Shown: one piece after another, positions 1-9,700 of the stretch
Layout: each line of letters opens with the position of its first letter
Numbering within the stretch: the stretch's first letter is position 1
Origin: Siderastrea radians
Taxonomy: Eukaryota > Cnidaria > Anthozoa > Scleractinia > Rhizangiidae
DNA length: 64,000 bases
Direction of reading: 5' to 3'
Assembly (NCBI GenBank): GCA_964017195.1
Contig: OZ024891.1
Location: 5,079,494 to 5,143,493 of the forward strand
Made by a program: the position numbers and the translations under genes
The notes under the pieces: generated by a model
What the model was told of the DNA's origin: nothing
The model's input: only the letters and a program-made list of their open reading frames with translations
Databases searched by the model: none

Positions 1-694
1 CCCATACAAAACTTTAATGTGTTGTTCCAGAAAATATCCACACTTCCCCCACAGAGGGTTGTTTTTTAGTTTGAACCTTCCCCGTGCCCTTCCCCTCTGG
101 AAATTGCTGTTTAGGCTGATACTTTCCTTAAAAAATTTTGGCCTTTGAGACCCCCTCGCCCTTGGAATTTCCAATGACCCCCTGTGGTGGGAGTATGGAT
201 ATTTTCTGGGACCACACAATGAGTAATCCCCACATAAACACTCCCCCCCCCTACCCCTTCCACACATCTTGCTATAGTGCAGGTCAAAGATATTATGGCT
301 GAAAAAACACATGCAAACATGACAGCCGTCCCTTTTTTTTTTGCATTGGCATGTTTTTGAAAACATAGTAAACTATAAAAAAATCATTTTCTCCAGGACT
401 TTTCATTTTTCAATGCCATAGTTTTCTTTTTTGTAAACTTTTGTACAAATCAAAATCCATTTTCAGTGGCTAAAATTTCCTTACCACCAAAGCTTGAAAT
501 TGCATAAAGCTTAAAAGCTATGTTTACTATATCTATGTCTAGGACTCATTTTTTGAGCGTGTGTGCACTCCTATGCAATTTCTCTTTCTTTCAGAAAAAA
601 AAACATCTTAAATGTGTTTTAAAAACACAATTGTTGTCCTGAAAGGAGCACCAAATAATGTTAATTCACAGATGTTGTCTTTTCTTCTTTCCAG
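1..694 (+). other. elongase intron sequence (5' part of window)
   Basis: No exon seen. It is AT-rich, with a short inverted-repeat element at about 17-220 and otherwise unremarkable sequence up to the acceptor at 694. Confidence 0.6.
17..220. mobile_element. MITE-like inverted-repeat element, about 200 bp
   Basis: The left end (TGTGTTGTTCCAGAAAATAT) and the reverse complement of the right end (TGTGTGGTCCCAGAAAATAT) match over about 35 bp with a few mismatches. There is no coding content, so it is a non-autonomous DNA element or a foldback. Target duplication was not resolved. Confidence 0.6.
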
Positions 695-751
695 ATTGCC
701 AAAGTGTTGTGGTGGTTTTATTTCTCCAAAATTGTGGAACTTTTTGACACT
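695..751 (+). CDS. elovl4: elongase exon (first in window)
   Basis: It follows a pyrimidine-rich tract ending in CAG and ends before GTGAGT. It is phase 0 at both ends and encodes 19 residues ending VELFDT, the conserved ELOVL segment just before the FFVLRKK-like stretch. Confidence 0.88.
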
Positions 752-3700
752 GTGAGTAATTACGTGCAGCTCTTGCATGTTGAACAAACTGCCTGTCGAC
801 TGACCAATTTTATTGTTTAGAAGAAAGAAAAAATTGAGATGTAGTATTGAAGTATAATATTGCACGTCTTTTCTCAATTGTTTCAGAGGGGTTTATCCCT
901 GCATAATTCATTGAGGTTATCTCAACAAGTGATCTATCGATTATTATTGATCTGTCATGTAAATATATACTTAGTTAGTTATTAGAGTTGTCAATGAAGA
1001 CTGGGGGCTGGGGATATTCCCCAACTAAATTTATATGAGTTTAGGCATCCCCTGTGGAGGACTGACAACGCTACAGAAAAAATCCCTGCCTTTTTTCCAT
1101 TTACCCACCTAATTCATGACAGCTGTCATGATACTAATATATTGTTGACATTTTCTTTCCTGATTTCAAAGGGAAAAATCTCAACAGCAGGATCTTTGAG
1201 AAGCTAAAAAATTCTGTAACTTTTTTTTCTTTGTTTGACAGATTGTTTTCCTTCTTCGAAAGAAGAATAATCAAGTATCATTCTTGCACGTGTATCACCA
1301 CACGACTATGGTTTGTCTGTGGTGGATTGGTATCAAATGGGTGGCTGGTGGACAATGTACGTAAGACATTCAAATTATCTTCAGTTCTGTTGTAAATTTC
1401 CCCTACAAAAATGATATTATAGTCTCTACATCCTGTGCAGATTTGTAGCAGTCCAGGAAAATCTGGTAAAATCTTGGAATTCTGTTGTGGCATTTTTCAT
1501 GGAAAGTCCTGGAAATGTTAGTGATTTTGTTACAGGTCCTGTGTGAAATTTGTGCATAATAATAATAATAATGTATTAATTTATATTGCGCTATTTAACA
1601 TAAATATGATCAAGAGCGCATTACAGAGTATCTAACTAATAAAAATATGAATACCTATCTAAGTTACATAATATGTACAATTTATAAATATATACAATCA
1701 AATATAGGAATAATAATAGATACAAATAGATATAAAATACAGAAATATATAAATGGTAATAATAGAAAATAAATATATAAAATTGAGTATGTCTAAAAAC
1801 TGTTAAAAGCTAGTCTAAACAAATGTGTCTTCAGTTGGCTTTTGAAACTTGAAATGCTTGACATGCTGCGGAGGCTTGCAGGAAGATTATTCCATAGAGT
1901 AGGCGCAGCCACGCTGAATGATCTATCCCCAAAAGACTTCTTCATCCTAGATTTGGGATGCATTAAACATACACCTTCATTGGAACGTAATGAATAGCGC
2001 GTATTATGTTTCACCTTAATTAGATCACTAATATAAGAAGGTGCAATCCCATGAAGAGCCTTGAAGGTTAATAATAAAATTTTAAAATTAATTCGATACT
2101 TTACCGGTAACCAATGCAATTCGTGCAAGACGGGTGTAATGTGATCATACTTTTTACATGACGTGAGCAGCCTAGCTGCAGCATTTTGAACTCTTTGCAA
2201 TTTCCCTATTTCACAGTCAGGTGGTCCATAGAGGAGTCCATTACAATAATCTGTTCTACTAGTAACAAAGGCATGTAACACCATCTCTAATTTGTCCCTA
2301 GGCAGAAATTGGCTAATTTTCTTGATATTGTGTAACCAGAAAAACGCAGCACTACAAGACTTAGATATATGGGTCGACATAGAAAAATGTGAGTCGAACC
2401 AGGCCCCGAGATTACGCACTTCAGAAATGGACTTAATATCTATCGTGCCAACGCGAACTGAACAATTATCAATTTTGCATGCAAGTGATTTGTGAAATGA
2501 TTGTGGGATTGTTGAAACTTTTCCAGAAAAACTGTGGGTTTTGGAATAAAAGTATTTTAGCCATGGAAAATCTGCATGAGTCTCCCAGAATAGCCCTGGA
2601 ATTTGTTTTTGAGAAAAACTGTGAACCTTGTTTTAATAGACCACGCACACTCAAGAACTTCCATTAAAAGAGCAACCTCTCTACATTTCCAACAATTTTC
2701 GCCTCCCCAATAATGACCATGTGTTTTTCTGTCAATACATTGTACATTTATTTTTAGCTACCATGTGGCATGAAATTTTCATGGGAACTAATTTTTGCAA
2801 ATGTTGCAGATTTCCATTGATCAGCAACAATTTGATCCCGTGAAAATAAACCCCCGCTTAAAAGAAATTAGTGAAAATTTATACCATGTATTTATAATAC
2901 TGAATTTGAGTTAAATTGACAATGAAAACAACATTACGACCTTCCTCTTTACATGAACATAACAAATAGTCTCTGCAGTTCCTGGGTAAATTTGATAACA
3001 AAACTCTCTCTTGCCAAAAGAACAAAGAGTGGTTGACTGTATGTGTCTCCCAGCCCAGATGGCATATATGTACGAAATCACACCAAATCAAGTAAAATCG
3101 AGAAAAGTTAAAAGACAATGTTACATCCCTTGTGGCTATACTGTATCCAAGTTTCGTAATGAAATACCAACGAGAAAATTTCCTGAAATCTGCAAAAGTT
3201 TGTTCCCAGTGGTAAAGCCTGAAATCTAAATTCGTGAAAATCAGTCCCTGTGAAATTCAAAAAATCAGCAATCCACGAAACAATGAACTCCCACGAAAAT
3301 TTCATGGCACACGGTAGTCAACAACCAGTTTGTTATGTCCCGAGGATGGCAGTTACAAGTGGAGTAGCTTCACAGCAAATCCACAACAAGAAATGTGGGA
3401 ACATGAAATATTGAAACTACTACAAGACTTATAGACGTCAGTTAAATACGAACCAATTTGTTTAAATGTGACAAATTATAACAAAGACTCCTTTTCTCTC
3501 TTTTTCTCTGTGCCTTTACAGCATTTTTAAGTGCAATGATCAACTCCTTGGTGCATGTCATCATGTACATGTACTATGGAATGTCGGCCATACCTCATTT
3601 AAGGAAGTATCTTTGGTGGAAAAAACATCTAACACAGTTTCAGTTGGTGAGTTTTTTTCCTGTGCATTCTTCAATTCATAAACAACAAATGTGTCTTTTT

Positions 3701-6700
3701 TAATTAGTTTCAGCACAAGAAAAATTCAGTATCAGTTAAATAAATGTGAATAAAAAAAGCAGTAGCAAGGCTGAACAACTATAAAGGTCAGGTTGCAATG
3801 TGCATGTTGTCTGTGTTACCCCGGTCCCATATAGCACCACAATAAACGTATAGCACTTCAAGACATTGTATTTTCGTCCTTCAACAACTCATACAGTCAT
3901 TCCACCACGTTCTTGAACGTTCTTCCCTCGTGTACGATTACCCCGGATGTACTAGCCTACGTCACGCGTAACGCACTTCCGTTTAGGGCTAATGGCTTCA
4001 CACTTCCGGTTAAAACTATTTCCTAACAAACTCCCCCTGCAAAGAAAGTGTCGTCCCGACACTTGAACATAAACTGCATAATTGCACACACTAAGAGGGT
4101 TTTACCCCCGTAAGGAAAATGTCACCGAAAATTACACATCATTAACTTTCACAACTAGACTTCTCGGTAGGATCCTGACTATTAACTCTGTTCTACAAAG
4201 GCTGCAGCAACTAAATTCCACGGTAACATTTCCTGTCCATAAGATACACTCTGTATCAGTTCAAAATACTGAGTTCTAACACGAGGGATCAAGCGGACAT
4301 CTAAGTGCACTGTTTTTTTTTTTGTAAACAAACATATTCGCATGCAAAGAGTTATTTCAGTTCACAATACTAGGCACTGGTACATGCCCAGAGTTCATAC
4401 AGGTACTTGCATCAGATCACTCCTCGGGTGGTACACAACAGGTTGGTGTATCGGGTACTGGTTCACTGGTTGAAAGACAGGGCAGGGTACTGGTGTATAT
4501 TGCAGGCATGTCCCTGGATAACCAAAGATAGCTGGATTTTGAGACACATGTTGGTATGTAGGTAGTTGGAACTGGTGTACAGCTGGTAAACCTGCACTCC
4601 AAGTAGGATAGGGAGTACAATACTGAGGTAACTGATTTCCCAGTGTACTGTTGGCGGCTATGAAGTGTGTTGTACCTCGAGTCTCATATGTGGGATTGCC
4701 AAGTTGGTTATACGTCAGAAGGGTTGGTGGGTGTCCCTGTCGTTGAGGCCTTGGCTCCAGTTCAGGAGGGTCAGGTTGACTGTTGTCGTTCGGAATTTGG
4801 GAATCTTGCTCTTCTCCACTCTCAGACATGTCATCTCCCATTTCTGTCGTAACAGTGCAGTCGCTGTCTTTTTCCCCTTGATAACTGGTGTCGGGTACTG
4901 TGTCTTCTAACTGTGTAGTCTGAGGCTGTCTCTCCACGACAGAAGGTTTTGGGGGCTCCTCAGTAACCACCTTCTCTAGGGTCTGCCCAGTCTGACGATT
5001 CATTGGAGCGATTGTATACTCATCCTCACTACTTGTCCCATCTGATACGGTTTCAACCAATGATGTGGGTGTCTGTTGAACAATGTCATGCTTGTTCTTC
5101 TGGGCTTTACTTCCTCTCTTGCGGGAAATCGTGCTTGGAATCTCAATAGGGAGATAACTACATGGTAGAAGTAGGTTCCTGTGTAGAATCCTGTTTCCTC
5201 CAGTTCCAGCCTCTGGCTTAACTTCATACACAGGGCTATCTTCGCCTTTACGACTAACAACTATGTGGACCCGATCCTCCCAATGTGATCGCAGCTTGCC
5301 TGGTCCACCCCGTTCGCTTAGGTTACGTACAAGAACTCTGTCCCCAGGTTGCAACACCGAACTGCGTACAAAGCAGTCATAACGATGTTTGGCTCTTGTG
5401 CCGGTTTCCTTGGACTTCTTGCCTGCTAGTTCATATGCCTCCATCATTGCTTTCCGCCACTTTTCTACATACTGCGAGTGATTCTCGTGGTTGGTTTGAC
5501 CTTCGATTCCAAACATTAAGTCTACAGGCAAACGGGGGTGGCGACCGAAAAGAAGGAAGAACGGCGAGTAGCCAGTTGATTCATGCCTCGTGCAATTATA
5601 GGCATGGACCACATGGTTCAAACGTTCTGCCCAGCGTGATTTCTGGGTTTCTGGTAAGGTGCGAAGCATTCCCAGAAGCGTCCGGTTGAATCGCTCGACT
5701 TGACCGTTCCCTTGCGGGTGGTACGGGGTGGTGCGAGAATGTTCCATGCCACACAGCTTCTCTAGTTCCTTATGGAGGCGGTTTTCAAATTCCCCACCTT
5801 GATCGTGATGAATCTTCAAGGGAAAACCAAACCGGAGAATAAAGTCATTGTAGAGCTTTTGGGCAACTGTCTTCGCTGACTTGTTTCTTGTGGCATAGGC
5901 TTGGGCATAGCGTGTGAAATGATCCATCACAACTAGGATATACTCGTACCCTCCACTACTCCTTTCCAAATGAAGAAAATCAATGGCAATGAGTTCAAAA
6001 GGCGAAGTGGTCACAATAGGTTTTAATGGAGCTCTGGTCTTAAGCGTGGGAGTTTTTTGTTTAACGCATTGACAGACATGTCCAATGTGGTGTTCAATAT
6101 CTCTCTGCAGATGGGGCCAATAGAAGCGCTCTCTGGCAAGGTCTAGTGTGCGATCTACCCCCAGATGACCCATGTTTTCATGAAGTTCTTTGAGTACCAG
6201 TGACCGAAGCTGCTTGGGTATTATGATTTGGGTTCGAGTTCCTTTACGCCGTCTAAGTATGCCATCCTTGTCAAAGGAAAGGTTTTCCCATTCGTGCAGG
6301 AGAAGTTGGGTCTCCCTTAACTCCCGTTTCCTCTCCCCTGTTGTTGGTCGTAGGCCACGCTGAATCAAATCACTCACCCGACGAACAACCTGGTCGGTGG
6401 CTTGTGCATGCTGTATGTCAATCGTTGGTACGATGGGTTCATGTGCCCTGACTGGGTCAGTTGGTAGAACAGTATGGTCTCCGGTGAGGGCCGACACCCA
6501 GTTCACTTGGCCTTGGTCTTGGTATTTTGCTGAGCACGCAACAGTCTGGAGAATCTCCTGTGGTACTATTTCCGTGTACGTTTCCATGTGGGCCGTGTCA
6601 TCAAGGGGCATTCGAGATAAGGTATCAGCGTCAATGTTGACTTTTCCGGGACGATAGTGGATAGTGAAATTGAAATCGGCCAACTCCCCCACCCAGCGCA

Positions 6701-9700
6701 AACCAGTGGCGTTCAGTTTTGCAGAGGATAAGACATAGGTGAGTGGGTTATTATCAGTGTACACTTTAAAACTTGGTGCGTAATAGAGATAATCTCGAAA
6801 CTGATCGCAGATGGCCCACTTGAGCGCTAGAAACTCCAGCTTCCCAGAGTGGAGCTGGTAATTCTTTTCCGCTGGAGTTAAGCTGCGGGATCCGTATGCC
6901 ACAACACGGAGAATGTCATTCTGATACTGGTACAAGACGGCACCTAACCCGTCCTTGGAAGCATCAGTATGAAGGACAAAGGGTTTCTGAAAGTCCGGGT
7001 AGGCCATAACTGGAACGCTTGTGATCGAAGTAATCAGTGTCTCCAGGGCCGATTGATGAATGTCTGTCCATTCCACTGGGTGTTTTGCCGGTAGCTGGCC
7101 ATTGTTACTATGGTTCCTCTTGGCCTTATCTTGCTTAGCCCCTTGCGGTGGTTGACCCGGAATCTTCACCAAATCATAAATAGGCTTGCTGATTATTGAA
7201 AAGTTCTTAACATATCGGCGGTAATAGTTCAGGAAACCCATAAGTTTGCGCACTTCATTCACCGTCTTTGGAGGAGAGTCTTTGAGCGCAAGGACTGGTT
7301 TAATGCTGGATGGGTCCAGTGTGTAACCCTCTTCCGATACAACACGCCCAAGAAATTTAACTTTTCTCTTAAACAATTCACACTTTCGAGGCTTCAGTTT
7401 GACTCCATGCTCTCGCAATCTTCGAAGGACCTTGCGTGTGTGTTCGAGGTGTTCCTCAAATGTAGCACTGAAAATGATAATATCATCCAGGTAAGGTACA
7501 CAGACAGTGTCTCTTAAGTCTCCCAGACAGTTCTCCATAAAACGTTGAAAGGCCCCAGGTGCTCGAGAGAGACCAAAGGGTATTCGAACCCACTCGTAGA
7601 GGCCCCATGGGGTGATAAAAGCTGTCATGGGTTGGCTGTTTGGATTCATGAACCCTTGGTGATAGGCCTTGCCCTGGTCAAGGACAGAAAACCATGCGTT
7701 GCCTCTGAGGTTATCTAGCGTTTCTTGTATTCGGGGTATTGGGTGTCGGTCAGGTCGTGTCTTCTGGTTCAATGCTCTAAAATCCACACACAGCCGTAAG
7801 CTTTGGTCTTTCTTTCTCACACAGACGACCGGAGAACTGTACGATGATGATGATCTCTTGATAAAATTCCGGTTTAACAAATCTTCAATGTGGGCTTTCA
7901 CCTCCGGGTAGAGTGGTTTGGGTACTGCTACATAGTTCTTCTGTACCGGTGTCTGGTCCTCCAAATCCAGATCAAGTTCAAGGTCAGGGATACATCCAAC
8001 ATCATTATCATCTTTAGCAAAAGAGTCAGCTTCTTCAGTTAGTAAATTTAAAGCCATCTGTTTTTGAGCAGGTGTCAGGCCTTCCAGGGGTATGTCCTTG
8101 ATATGTGTGGGGACTTCTGCTGCTACTCCTCCTACCGGTTCTGTAGTCACTGATTCTTGGACCTCCTCAATGGTGCCATTATCGCTACTCTCCGGCTCCT
8201 TTAGTTTAACTTCAAGTGGTGTCACAGACTGAACAAGTTGCAGTCGACCGAGTAAAGTTCTTCCCCGAAGTACTATGTCATGGTTGGTGTTGTTGGTGAT
8301 GTCAATGTCCACTTGACTTGATTTTCCTCTCTTAACAGTCAGCAACGTTTCCGAAACTTCCAAACCACTAGGCCATGGGTTGGCCTCATCGGGTTCAAAA
8401 AGAACTGGTGTCGGTCTTTCCACAGGTCCTGTATTCGCTCTGCAGGTGACCCTTTGGCTCCGCTTGGGTGGTATGATGGTGTCACGCTTGCTAGTCTTGA
8501 TAAAGCAAAGTTCCCCTTGATTAAGGTTCTTGACAAAATTCACAAATACTGAGGCAGTTTGGCTGTCAAGATCAGTGAAGCTGGCAGTGACAGCTTGGGA
8601 CAACGCAACATCCCCATTGCTATCTTTAATAATCTCCTCAATAACATTAAAGCCAATTAACGGTGAGTCCAAATATTGTTCCGTAACAAGAAAGGGAACT
8701 ATCAAATCATTGTTGCACGACGACAGTCTAAAATTCAGCTCCACCCATCCTATGTATGGCATCTCGCTACCATTGGCAGCAGTCAAGTTCAGTTTAGTGT
8801 TTAGTAGTTCCGAGATGTCCCTAACAGCAACATCAGGAAAATTCCTCTTTACAAACTCATTAGATATAATCGAGACCTGGGCCCCTGTGTCCCACAGTAC
8901 ATCTACTGAATGCCGATTAATCTCTCCCTTAACAGTGCATCTTTTCCCCACTAATCCCACCACTGTGGCTTGCTGTTGTGGTGTCAGATGACTCACAAAG
9001 GTGTGGTTGTTAGGGTCCAGTTCCTTTGGTTCTACCTTGTTGGCAAGGTGTGAAATTGCAGTGCATAACACTTTGTGATCTGGCCAGTGTTTCTTTTGAC
9101 AAGCCCGACTACAGTATTTCACGGCCCTACACTTTGAACATTGCAAGAACTTTACTCTCTCTGACTGAACTTGGCCACAGCCATTACATCGATGGGACTT
9201 GTAGCTGTTACTGTCGACTATTCCGTGTCCCGCCGGGATAGTCGCTGGCCGTTTCCCTGACGGCTACCCCTGTTCCTATTTCTACTACACTCACGAGCTA
9301 TGTGTCCAGAGCTACCACAAGCAAAACAATGGTCACATTCCTCTCCTCTTCCACGCTCCTTACAACTCTGACAACCCCAACTTGGATACCTTGGTTGGTA
9401 ACCACTGCCTCTGCCTCTGAGGGGGGATCGACCCCAGTCGGGTCTTGCTGCTTGACCACCTTGGGCGTTTACTCGTCCTTTGAGCTCGTTAATCTCTGAT
9501 TTCATCTGCCGAATTTCAGAAAGGATCTGTTGGCTTCCATCTGCACCTAGGCTTCTGGTCTTCTGTTCACCTTCAACCTTGGGAATTTCGCAGGCATTCA
9601 CTTTTGTCGCTTTTTGGCGTTCTGTTGCCAATTTCGTGTTTCTCTCGGCTTGCTGTGAAGCTAGTTCATTAACTTGTCTCATAAGTTCCTCGTCAGTGAG

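Noticed and set aside
4665..8991. Several + strand open frames of 80-153 codons across this stretch
   Set aside because: They are antisense shadows of the retrotransposon pol frame, which has all the domain evidence.
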